64,000 nucleotides of DNA from contig CAMBMH010000001.1 in assembly GCA_945868575.1 (NCBI GenBank), positions 1-64,000 of the forward strand, written 5' to 3'. This document shows, in pieces, positions 9,317 through 17,976 of this stretch. Both the position numbers and the translations under genes were made by a program. Each line of letters starts with the position of its first letter. Within the stretch, counting starts at the first letter, position 1. This DNA is from Singulisphaera sp. GP187 (lineage in GTDB: Bacteria; Planctomycetota; Planctomycetia; Gemmatales; Gemmataceae). The notes under the pieces are model-generated. The model was not told the DNA's origin. It was given only the letters and a program-made list of their open reading frames with translations, and made no database searches.

Positions 9317-10549
9317 CTAGTTCCCGGTTGGCTTTCGCCCCTCTTTCTTTTGATCTCCCTTGCTTGATCCATCCTTTTTGGTTGGAGTTTCCGGTTTGGC
9401 AGGAACCAATTTTTCCAAACCAAGCAGTTTTAGCGCATCCAAATCCAGGGGAGTGTTCACTACCGGGAAAAAGGTTTCCCCACAACGCATCAGATACAAC
9501 TCTCCATCCGTTTGAAAAACAATATATGACGGATCTATATGAAGCAACTTGGCCTTCAACACAAGATTGTCATACTTATCTTTTATCGAAAAATCACTCC
9601 AGGCAGCTGAGGTCCTCAACTTCGTTTCCCGTCCCCCTCGATTCTGGTCATAAACATACGCTTCCCAACGGCGACCATCTCCGGAAATTGTCGTTAGTTT
9701 CACACCCGAGAGGACCTCTTCACGATCTTCTTCCGGGCCTCGAACCACCGCTGGGGGTGGTGCAGGAGGTTCCGGGGGTGCGGGAGGCGGATCGGGCTGA
9801 AAGAAGGGATTGGCCGAGGCCAGGATGGTGTAGTCCCTTTTTTGGGCCGCAAGAACCTTTTGGGGAGTTACCGAAGACTTGGCATCCGCAGAAAGTTTTT
9901 CAGGGACTAAGCGATTATTTTTCTCAGCACCGGGAACCATCAAACCCTCAACCGTTAAGACCATTTTCAGGTCCGATTTGCTTTGGGACTTCTTCAGGTT
10001 TTCAACCTTCAGGGTTGGAACATGATGCAACAGGGGAACCCGGTGAAGCATCTCCAAAAAATTCCCAAGGTCTTCGAGTTTTCCCTGCGTGCTGATTTCA
10101 AATGCAACAGGCTTGTAGGCGTCTTTCCGGCCTTCCTTGGTTTCAAGTTTGGGAATCGCCTGATTGGTAAAGCTCCTTCCAATCGTAACGATCGTGTTGC
10201 CAGGCTTGAAACCACTTGCGTTTAACAGGTCCCGAAGCAAGGTTGAATAATCGAGCCTCAGGGATGCCAAATGTGCGTTTTGGGCATCCGCATCGGGTTT
10301 TTGGGCAACCGGCAAACTCAGCTTTTTCCAATCCTTGAGACGAGGGTGCTTCTCGAGAACCTTTGTGATTTTGCCGCCTTCGTTTTCAACCTCTTCCTCG
10401 AGACGCCCTACCTCTGTTTCAAGGGTGTCGATTTGCGCGCGCATATCCGACCATGGGGAATAAAACCCATAATAGAAGCCGCCTCCACCCACACCAAACA
10501 CCATGATCGCGCCAAGGATCCAGGCTAGAGTTTTTTCTCTGGGTGTCAT
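9317..10549 (-). CDS. GspM/PilO-like inner-membrane assembly protein with extra C-terminal domain (possible GspC/PilP-like fusion)
   Basis: Short cytoplasmic N-terminus, one TM (LAWILGAIMVFGVGGGGFYYGFY), coiled coil, PilO-like segment, Pro-rich linker, then a small beta-rich domain; between gspL-like and gspD. Confidence 0.7.
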   Translation of the reverse strand: MTPREKTLAWILGAIMVFGVGGGGFYYGFYSPWSDMRAQIDTLETEVGRLEEEVENEGGKITKVLEKHPRLKDWKKLSLPVAQKPDADAQNAHLASLRLDYSTLLRDLLNASGFKPGNTIVTIGRSFTNQAIPKLETKEGRKDAYKPVAFEISTQGKLEDLGNFLEMLHRVPLLHHVPTLKVENLKKSQSKSDLKMVLTVEGLMVPGAEKNNRLVPEKLSADAKSSVTPQKVLAAQKRDYTILASANPFFQPDPPPAPPEPPAPPPAVVRGPEEDREEVLSGVKLTTISGDGRRWEAYVYDQNRGGRETKLRTSAAWSDFSIKDKYDNLVLKAKLLHIDPSYIVFQTDGELYLMRCGETFFPVVNTPLDLDALKLLGLEKLVPAKPETPTKKDGSSKGDQKKEGRKPTGN

Positions 10550-12165
10550 GACTTGCCCTCCTTGCCGCCAATACCTTCCCTGGTGTTGGACTTTTTATCT
10601 AAATTATCTTTGTTTTCTTTGGGCGACGCTTTTTCCTGAGCAGATGCGTCCCCAGCGCCAGATGCTTCACCAGGCTCAAGATCCATGGGACCTTTTGTTG
10701 CACCGGAAGTTTTCAACTCGGGCTTTGCGGCGGGAACCAACTTTCGGTTGTAATCGTTCGGTGGCCGCCTTTTCACATCGATTTCCAAGGTAAAGTCGGA
10801 GCCTTTTTGCTCCTCCTTTTCGATTTTGTAAACCCCGTCCTTGCGCAATTCATCCAGTAGCGACTTCAGGGCTTCACGCTTTTCGGGTCCGCCGGGAAGA
10901 GTTCCCTTGATCGTGAGGTGACTTCGAAAATCGGTTTCTTTCTCAGGATTGCGCCTTGGTGAAGCACTGATTTCAGTCAGTTGCAGATCCTTTGTGTTGG
11001 GGATCCGATGGGATATGTCATAGATCTCGTCCAACCAAACCACATCGTCCCAAGCTCCAAGGGCTTGATACCTTTTCGCAGTAACTTTGGAATCTTCAAA
11101 TTCCTTTTTCAGACTATCGCGACGCCTTGTAAGTGTATCCAGTTCGTCCATGGTCCGGCTTTTTACGCCCCAAAGGAACCACCCAGCCACTACAAACGCA
11201 ATGAAACCAACAAAAGCATAAATTGCGACCCGCTGCTGCTCCATTTGGGAGGGCGGAGGAGGTTGTTTGGGATTAAGGAAATCGGGCCTGTTTTTATGCC
11301 CCTTTTCCTCCACCCGGGCCAAACCAGACAAAACTCCCAAAGCGGCAACATAATCGCTACTGTTGATTGGCAAGCTTGGAGCATCCAAAACTCCATCAAA
11401 AGGAAGAATCCTTTGGAGGGGGAGTTTTGTGGCCGAGGCCAAGTCAGCGTCCTGATCCCATTTTGGTGGAGCCAACAGGAAAAGGGATTTGGGCGCGGTT
11501 TCCGGGTTCTGTGACCCATAAAGAGACAGGCTTCGCCGAATTTCCTGGACCAAACCGGTGGCGGGGTTTAATGAGCGGCTGAAAAGGGGTTTACCATTAA
11601 GGAGGACCACCAATTCCGACCACGCTCCACCAACAGCGACCACGGCCACAGGCTCATCCACTGGGCCAAGGTCCGACATCAGGCCAACGAGACCAGACAA
11701 TCTGGGACTAAGGCCCCCCAGTTTCAGTTGGGAACCGGTCGCTATGGTTTTCCAAGTGTTGAATAGCTCGATCCGCAAAAGGAGAGCCAGAACCCGGCGA
11801 TCGGCCGCTCCAGGCAAATCCGCGGTTTCATAATCCAGCTTGACTTCATCCGGAGATTCATTGAGATCACGCATCACCTGGAAGCGGACCATTCCCGGCT
11901 CTTCTGCCGGTCCCACACGGGGGATGGCCAATTGGCGTGCAATGAGTCTGTCGCGCGGCAAGGAAACAACAAGTCGGGCACCCGCAACGGCGAAATCTTT
12001 TAGAAAAGCCTTGAGCTGTTCGGCCTGCTCCTCGGCCATCACCGGATTCGGACTGCCTTCGGTTTCAATGGTAAGTACCTTGCAACCCGCAAGGCCTTTC
12101 CGGGCGGTCAAGCCCAGAACGCTTAAGCGACCATTATCCCAATCGATGTATACCTTACGGATCAT
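10546..12165 (-). CDS. GspL-like protein (PilM-like actin fold fused to PilN-like segment)
   Basis: 539 aa; N-terminal PilM/GspL-like domain, TM helix IYAFVGFIAFVVAGWFLWGV, coiled coil, periplasmic domain; operon position. Confidence 0.75.
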   Translation of the reverse strand: MIRKVYIDWDNGRLSVLGLTARKGLAGCKVLTIETEGSPNPVMAEEQAEQLKAFLKDFAVAGARLVVSLPRDRLIARQLAIPRVGPAEEPGMVRFQVMRDLNESPDEVKLDYETADLPGAADRRVLALLLRIELFNTWKTIATGSQLKLGGLSPRLSGLVGLMSDLGPVDEPVAVVAVGGAWSELVVLLNGKPLFSRSLNPATGLVQEIRRSLSLYGSQNPETAPKSLFLLAPPKWDQDADLASATKLPLQRILPFDGVLDAPSLPINSSDYVAALGVLSGLARVEEKGHKNRPDFLNPKQPPPPSQMEQQRVAIYAFVGFIAFVVAGWFLWGVKSRTMDELDTLTRRRDSLKKEFEDSKVTAKRYQALGAWDDVVWLDEIYDISHRIPNTKDLQLTEISASPRRNPEKETDFRSHLTIKGTLPGGPEKREALKSLLDELRKDGVYKIEKEEQKGSDFTLEIDVKRRPPNDYNRKLVPAAKPELKTSGATKGPMDLEPGEASGAGDASAQEKASPKENKDNLDKKSNTREGIGGKEGKS

Positions 12166-12262
12166 GGATTTCCCAAAGCCACAATGCGGCGGCTAAGTCT
12201 CCTTGGGGTGGGAATCCATTCCCGTGTTTCATTAAGCCAAGGACTGGGACCTTGGCCAATCC

Positions 12263-13798
12263 TTACAGGCCAGCCAATTTCGCCGGGTCGGCCCCCGCAT
12301 CCCTAGCTTGGCGTGCCTTTTCCGAAAGGTCGCGGAAGTATACCACACGGGGGCGAGGACCGCTGATATCCACTACAACTTCCATCAGTCCCATTGGTCC
12401 GCCCTGATCGAGTTTACCCATTATCCGGACACGATAAGCCGTGGACCGCCCGGTAACATACCGTTCGAGTGATCGAATTTTGTTCGGATCAAGCTTGGCC
12501 TCGGTGAAAAGCCACGTCGGACTCTGATAGAGCGGGTCATCAGAAACCATCGAGGAAGGCCTTGTCCCCACAATGTTTTGCAGGTCCGACTCCTGAAGGG
12601 ATGGGAGTCCAGCCAGCAAAACAGGGTCAGCCGTAAGCAGGTTGAGTTTGCCAGGCAAATCGACATCCTGACTGGTGGTGTAACCCTGATAAAGCGAGGG
12701 GAGATATTGCTTTGCCAACATGGGATCCTTGAGCGGACTCGGAAATGTCACGGTTTTTTGGGTTTTCCCCGAGCCCACGCTGATATCCACATTTTTGGAT
12801 ACCAAATCCATAATATTTGTGATCTTGTTCAGTTTGGCCATCCCTGTGGAAGCCTGCTGCATTTTGTTGCTGATTTCAGTGGAGACCAGAGTGTAATCAT
12901 TGGAATTCATTCCTGATACACCACCACTGGATCCCTTTCCCGAAGCAAGGTTGGCAAGGACAGTGACTGTGCTAACAGGCTGCTTGGACGCGCCATACAA
13001 CCTGTAAGCCATCACAAAATTACTAACTTGCTCCCCTGCAACCGTATTGAGTTCCTGCTGGAGCGTAGGAAGATCAGCAGAATTCAGGTTTACCTTGGCG
13101 TTCCAGGCGTTGGTAGAGGCGTTTGAAGGTGGAACCAGATTCTGTTCCCGGCTGTAAACGGTAAAATACTTCGACAAGCCGGGATTGGAGGAATCCCCAA
13201 AGAGTACCTCGGGGGTAACACCTTTGACCAGAAGCAATTCATCAATCGTATCGAGTGGACCATTTTTGCAATAATAAGGAGGCTGCAAGGTGTTGTAGTA
13301 TTCACTTTCCGCACCGGCATCACCTATCGTGTCATCGTTGTCCACCCAATCGACCACCGCATCGATGATCGCATCGCCAAGGACCGGGATCTGGGGCTGC
13401 AAACGCTTGAGGGTGTCTTTCAGGGTCTTTCCAGTTGGATCAACCTGCAACAGGGCGTTGATGTTCCATTTCGAGGACTCATCGTCTACAGTAAGGATCT
13501 CAAAAGTGGCCGACTGGGAGCCATTGACCAGGGAAATCGACTGGACCGTTCCCGCCTGGGGAATATTCCCCTGGGCAAGTTCCGACAATACAAACGCAAC
13601 ACCCGAATCCGCGATTGAGCGTGCCTGGGCTAGCCGAACGGCGGAGTCAGTTGCCCGGTATTCCGCCATCATGTTGTCATTAAATCGATAAGCCGCAAGT
13701 GAAAGAAACGCAACAACCATCAACACCGCAAGCAACACCACACCCCGGCGGGTTTCGCCGGAGGTTGGCAGTCGATTTGGTGTCAATCTGAGTTTCAT
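12263..13798 (-). CDS. gspK: Type II secretion minor pseudopilin GspK
   Basis: N-terminal RRGVVLLAVLMVVAFLSLAAYRF...; large GspK-type protein located next to gspJ. Confidence 0.85.
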   Translation of the reverse strand: MKLRLTPNRLPTSGETRRGVVLLAVLMVVAFLSLAAYRFNDNMMAEYRATDSAVRLAQARSIADSGVAFVLSELAQGNIPQAGTVQSISLVNGSQSATFEILTVDDESSKWNINALLQVDPTGKTLKDTLKRLQPQIPVLGDAIIDAVVDWVDNDDTIGDAGAESEYYNTLQPPYYCKNGPLDTIDELLLVKGVTPEVLFGDSSNPGLSKYFTVYSREQNLVPPSNASTNAWNAKVNLNSADLPTLQQELNTVAGEQVSNFVMAYRLYGASKQPVSTVTVLANLASGKGSSGGVSGMNSNDYTLVSTEISNKMQQASTGMAKLNKITNIMDLVSKNVDISVGSGKTQKTVTFPSPLKDPMLAKQYLPSLYQGYTTSQDVDLPGKLNLLTADPVLLAGLPSLQESDLQNIVGTRPSSMVSDDPLYQSPTWLFTEAKLDPNKIRSLERYVTGRSTAYRVRIMGKLDQGGPMGLMEVVVDISGPRPRVVYFRDLSEKARQARDAGADPAKLAGL

Positions 13799-13810
13799 GG
13801 CTTTTCCTTG

Positions 13811-15112
13811 CTATTTGGATTTTCCGGAGGAGCCGCCGTTTGATTTCGACGACCCTGAAGGTATGGTTGCGCCACTTCCCGAACCACCGCCGGTAGATTT
13901 TGAGCCACCCCCACTTGTCCCGGAGGATTTGGATCCCGAGGAATTGGATCCGCTTGGAGTAGATTTCGAACCAGCCCCTGAACTCGAACCTCCCGAGGAG
14001 CTTGAACCCGATGATGATGAGGATCCGGAGGAGGAAGAGGAGGAAGATGAAGTCCCACTATCGGGGGAGTTTGCACCAGGGTCCACAACCTTGCCAAGCG
14101 CAATGGAATTAGCCGTCGGAAGCGCCACAATTTGTGAATAACGACGAATGGTTTTGCCGTCAGCTCCCTCCATCTCCACTTCAATTTTCACAGCCCTTGG
14201 AGGACCCTGAGGCGTGGAACTGTCATAGCTGAGAGATCGGCTATCCCAGAAATCCGTCCAGTATCCTGGCGTGCCGTCGTTGTAGCTAAAAGTGATCGAG
14301 CGCACCTCGGGTGCAATAATGAGGTTTTCAACATCTGCGGGAAGGCTGGATGTGTTGACACTATCAGGCGATGAGACCTGGCTTGATTCCCAACGGGCGA
14401 GCCCCTGTCCCTCCCCGGGAACCCAATAAGTTACCCGCTTTACATCACAAGCAGGCCCCTCGAAATCGGTTGGAGATTGTGATCCCGAACCGGTACTCGA
14501 AGTTGCTCCGCTAGGGGCTCGAAGAGTTCCTGCCTGGAAGGCAGTCAACTGATCCTGATAACCCACCACTCCAGGAATAAAAAGTACCCTTACCTGGGCT
14601 TGTGTGCTAGTGGTTGAAGAGGATGAAGAAGAGGATGAACCGGTGCTACCCGAAGAGGAGGAGCCGCTTGAACTTCCGGATTTGGATGCGCTGCCCGAGG
14701 AGGAACCGCTTGTGGAGGAACCGCTTCCAAGGCCTGTACCACTCCCCGAACTTGACGATGAACCGGTGGAGCCTGATGCTGTTCCACTTGAGTCACCCGT
14801 TGTGGAGGACGAGGAGCTACTGTCCTCCGTGGGGTAATACAAATCACCCGTGCGAAAGGGACCGGGATTGTTAATGGTAATGGCGCCTACCATGTCCCGG
14901 GCGATCCGGTCCATTAGGGCCCGGGCCAAGGTTGCCTGCGCAATGGCATCGCGACTATTTTGGGTGGTAAAGACCTGGAGCTCAACAACCACATAAAGTC
15001 CACCCAAAAGAAGCAAACTAATGGCGCTCGCCAACAGGGCCTCAAGAAGGGTGAAACCCTTGCGACCCCTTTTACGGTTTGGGACGGTTTGAAAATGGAC
15101 TCTATTTTCCAT
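13811..15112 (-). CDS. gspJ: Minor pseudopilin GspJ with Ser/Gly-rich internal insert and tail
   Basis: Start at MENRVHFQTV; prepilin motif KGFTLLEALLASAIS; long Ser/Gly/Thr tracts. The longer ORF to 15292 overlaps gspI and is unlikely. Confidence 0.85.
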   Translation of the reverse strand: MENRVHFQTVPNRKRGRKGFTLLEALLASAISLLLLGGLYVVVELQVFTTQNSRDAIAQATLARALMDRIARDMVGAITINNPGPFRTGDLYYPTEDSSSSSSTTGDSSGTASGSTGSSSSSGSGTGLGSGSSTSGSSSGSASKSGSSSGSSSSGSTGSSSSSSSSTTSTQAQVRVLFIPGVVGYQDQLTAFQAGTLRAPSGATSSTGSGSQSPTDFEGPACDVKRVTYWVPGEGQGLARWESSQVSSPDSVNTSSLPADVENLIIAPEVRSITFSYNDGTPGYWTDFWDSRSLSYDSSTPQGPPRAVKIEVEMEGADGKTIRRYSQIVALPTANSIALGKVVDPGANSPDSGTSSSSSSSSGSSSSSGSSSSGGSSSGAGSKSTPSGSNSSGSKSSGTSGGGSKSTGGGSGSGATIPSGSSKSNGGSSGKSK

Positions 15113-15134
15113 GACACTCACTCCTTTGCAAGTA

Positions 15135-15656
15135 TCACTTGGTTGTTGAACCGGAGGAGGATCCACCAGAAGAGGTGGATCCTGAACTACTTGATCCTGT
15201 GGTGCCCGAACTGGTTGAGCCGTCTGCCAATTCTTCAGGAATAGCATCCATGGTGCTGCCCAATGCTTGGGGATCAACAAGATATTGGACAAGATTTACC
15301 TTGGACCGTAGCGCCCCATCCCTTTGGGCTGTGGCGGTGACCTGAAAGAGGCTTGTGCCAACGGACTGCACATCGACCGACCAAGTATACCGATCATCCG
15401 TATCCCAAATTCCGCTGCTGCTCGAAAGGCCCACCACCCCTGCCTTCATTTCAGCGATTTTGGATTCGGCAACAAGGAGTGAAACGCTCCGCTGTTCGGC
15501 CTCTTCAGCACGCTCACGAGCCATGTCGACCAAGCTGGTAATGGCGACAATCGACATAAAAAATATGGCAAGAGAGATAAGCACCTCAAGAAGGGTCATT
15601 CCCTTTCGGTTTTTTCTTTTGCGATCCATTCGAGAAAGGCGATTGATTTTGATCAT
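15135..15656 (-). CDS. gspI: Minor pseudopilin GspI with Ser/Gly-rich C-terminal tail
   Basis: KGMTLLEVLISLAIFFMSIVAITSL prepilin motif; gene order H-I-J. Confidence 0.82.
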   Translation of the reverse strand: MIKINRLSRMDRKRKNRKGMTLLEVLISLAIFFMSIVAITSLVDMARERAEEAEQRSVSLLVAESKIAEMKAGVVGLSSSSGIWDTDDRYTWSVDVQSVGTSLFQVTATAQRDGALRSKVNLVQYLVDPQALGSTMDAIPEELADGSTSSGTTGSSSSGSTSSGGSSSGSTTK

Positions 15657-15657
15657 T

Positions 15658-16200
15658 TTAGCGCTCCACCGAGGAGGTCCCGGTCAAAGCCCGCAAATGA
15701 ATAACAGCGGGGCGCACTCCTAATCCTTCACAAAGGATGGTGACATCGAAATCGGCACGGCCATCAGGATAGAAAACCGCAACCTTCTGCCAGGAAGTGG
15801 GGTTCACCTCACCGATTTCCATCGCGGTTTGACGACTTCCAAAAGATACGATTTCGCCCGCCGAAACACCATTATCGATACTAAGGGCAACACCCTGGGG
15901 AAGCGCATCTTCGTGCTCTTCATCCTCATCCGATGCCCCACCATTCCAGGCATCATCCCGGTCCGGGGCGGCCTTCAGGTTGCCGCCTCCATCAACAATA
16001 GAAAGCCGGTAAGGTTCGCCCTCTTCTATGGCCAAATGGCGTGCCATCGAGATTGCAGCCCGAACCGTGTCCGAGGCAGATTTCATGGTCTCGCCACGAA
16101 ACCAACCGGTCATTGTGGGGTAAGCCATTGCGGCCAGCATGACAATCACAGCCAGGACAAGCACCATTTCCAGGAGCGTAAATCCACTTCTGCGTTTCAT
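15658..16200 (-). CDS. gspH: Minor pseudopilin GspH
   Basis: MKRRSGFTLLEMVLVLAVIVMLAAMAYPTM; GspH-like C-terminus (VAVFYPDGRADF...VIHLRALTG). Confidence 0.85.
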   Translation of the reverse strand: MKRRSGFTLLEMVLVLAVIVMLAAMAYPTMTGWFRGETMKSASDTVRAAISMARHLAIEEGEPYRLSIVDGGGNLKAAPDRDDAWNGGASDEDEEHEDALPQGVALSIDNGVSAGEIVSFGSRQTAMEIGEVNPTSWQKVAVFYPDGRADFDVTILCEGLGVRPAVIHLRALTGTSSVER

Positions 16201-16245
16201 GTCAACTCCCTCCGACCAAGTCAGCCACATCAATCCTTCAATGGA

Positions 16246-16662
16246 TTATTTCGGGGCTTCACCAAGAGGCTTGCCATTCTTGGTTGTCCAAACATAGCAA
16301 GTGGTATTGGTTTCACTATCCAGGGATTGAAATTGAAACTGCTGGCCCCAGGGATCAACAAGGGTTTCCTGCTTTTCGAGGTAGGTCGGGACCAATTCCT
16401 GGAGATTGCCAGGCCAGTTTCCTGTGTTCGTTTTAAAGGCCATCGCTGCCGACTTGATGGTTTTTGCGTTGATAGCAGCGGCCTTCTCTTTGGACTGCTC
16501 GAGCTGATTGAGTAGGGAAACGGTTCCAAGGCCTGCCAAAACAACAATGATCGCAACCACAACCAGGATTTCCATCAAGGTAAAAGCTCGGCGGGAAATA
16601 CGGCCAAGGTTACCAAGGGGACGATTAAGGGTGGTGTTTTGCAACGGAGCAAGCATTTTCAA
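16246..16662 (-). CDS. gspG: Major pseudopilin GspG
   Basis: RRAFTLMEILVVVAIIVVLAGLG...LQELVPTYLEKQETLVDPWGQQFQF, typical GspG. Confidence 0.92.
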   Translation of the reverse strand: MKMLAPLQNTTLNRPLGNLGRISRRAFTLMEILVVVAIIVVLAGLGTVSLLNQLEQSKEKAAAINAKTIKSAAMAFKTNTGNWPGNLQELVPTYLEKQETLVDPWGQQFQFQSLDSETNTTCYVWTTKNGKPLGEAPK

Positions 16663-16691
16663 ATCTCCTATCTGGGGTCTTGCACTAAGGT

Positions 16692-16716
16692 GGGTGCCTC
16701 AATTATGAGAGCACCC
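16692..16716 (-). promoter_or_regulatory. Strong hairpin in the gspF-gspG intercistronic region
   Basis: GGGTGC-CTCA-atta-TGAG-(a)-GCACCC: 10-bp stem with one bulge and a 4-nt loop, immediately 5' of gspG. Confidence 0.7.
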
Positions 16717-16737
16717 AGATTAGAGTGGGATGATAAA

Positions 16738-17943
16738 TCAATCAATGGCACTCGACATCTTGAACACGGGGAGCAAAAGTCCGGCTACAACCCCCAAAGT
16801 CAAACCCGCCATCACCAAAAGCATCATTGGTTCAAGGAGCCTGACAAAAAGGTCCAGCTCACGGGTGGTTCGTTTTTCCAGGCCGTTTGCAATGTCCAAA
16901 AGGACTTTTTCGAGGTTGTTGCTCTCTTCACCCACAGAAACCATTTCCACCAAATCCCTTGGAAAATATTTGCTGTTGGCGAGTGGGGTGGTAAGGCTAT
17001 CACCCGATTTGATATTTTCCGCACTCTTTTCAATAGCTTCGGCTATTACCTTGTTGCCCGTTGAATCTTTAGCAATCCTCAAGGACTGAAGGATCGGGAT
17101 TCCGTTTTTCAGTAGGGTTCCAAGAATTCGGGCAAACCTTGCGATGGACAAACTCAAAAAGATGCGCCCCATACCCGGAACGCTGATCTTGAAAAGATCC
17201 ACCGAGCGACGACCGGCCTCTGTCGCGGCCCATGAGGAAAACCAGTACCAAAGTCCAAACGCCGCCAACAGAAGCAAAACACCATAATATTGGAGGCCAT
17301 GGCTAAGACCGATCAGCGCCTCGGTGATCATCGGGAGTTGCCCCTTCTCTCGAAGCCGGACAAAGATCTGCTCGAACTGGGGGACAAAGAAAATGATCAG
17401 GATATTGAGAATGATGAAACCAATGATCCCCAAAAATACAGGGTAAGCCATGGCCCCGCTGACCTTGGACCTTAGCTCCTCCTGATGTTCAGTGAAATCG
17501 GCGATACGCCTTAGCACATCCTCCAAAAAGCCACCCTCCTGGCCGGCCAACACCATGCTGATTGCCAATTCACCAAAAACTTTCGGATGCTGCCCCATAG
17601 CCTGGGCCAATCCTGTACCATCCGCGACCTTTGCGCGAATCTCCTTGATAACGGCAGAAAATCCTGCGTTGGAGGCCTGTCGTTCCAAAATTTCAAGTGA
17701 CCTGAGAAGGGGCACGCCCGATTGGAGCAGATCCGCCAACTGGGAAAAGAATCCGGCAAGGATTCGGCTGGAAACGCGTTTGCCGCCCGCGGCCTTGGCG
17801 GCGTTTTGCATTGCCTCCAGCTTGATTGGCATCAGCCCTTTGGAATCCAACATCGAGACAGCTTCACGCTCGCTGTTGGCGGTAAGAACACCTTTGCTCT
17901 TAACCCCAGTAGAGGCCATTGCGATATAATTGTAATCCGGCAT
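16738..17943 (-). CDS. gspF: Type II secretion inner membrane protein GspF
   Basis: 401 aa; two GspF/PilC-type repeats (FFSQLADLLQSGVPLLRSLEIL; FARILGTLLKNGIPILQSLRIA). Confidence 0.95.
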   Translation of the reverse strand: MPDYNYIAMASTGVKSKGVLTANSEREAVSMLDSKGLMPIKLEAMQNAAKAAGGKRVSSRILAGFFSQLADLLQSGVPLLRSLEILERQASNAGFSAVIKEIRAKVADGTGLAQAMGQHPKVFGELAISMVLAGQEGGFLEDVLRRIADFTEHQEELRSKVSGAMAYPVFLGIIGFIILNILIIFFVPQFEQIFVRLREKGQLPMITEALIGLSHGLQYYGVLLLLAAFGLWYWFSSWAATEAGRRSVDLFKISVPGMGRIFLSLSIARFARILGTLLKNGIPILQSLRIAKDSTGNKVIAEAIEKSAENIKSGDSLTTPLANSKYFPRDLVEMVSVGEESNNLEKVLLDIANGLEKRTTRELDLFVRLLEPMMLLVMAGLTLGVVAGLLLPVFKMSSAID

Positions 17944-17976
17944 TGTTATGGCTTCCCTGTTTCCTGGGCCAAGTCA

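Noticed and set aside
13797-14837. Very acidic + strand ORFs (13797-14141, 14604-14837)
   Set aside because: Antisense translation of the Ser/Gly-rich tracts of gspJ; compositional artefact.
15113-15292. N-terminal extension of gspJ ORF to 15292
   Set aside because: Would overlap gspI by about 160 bp and place a non-prepilin sequence ahead of the KGFTLLE motif; start at 15112 is preferred.
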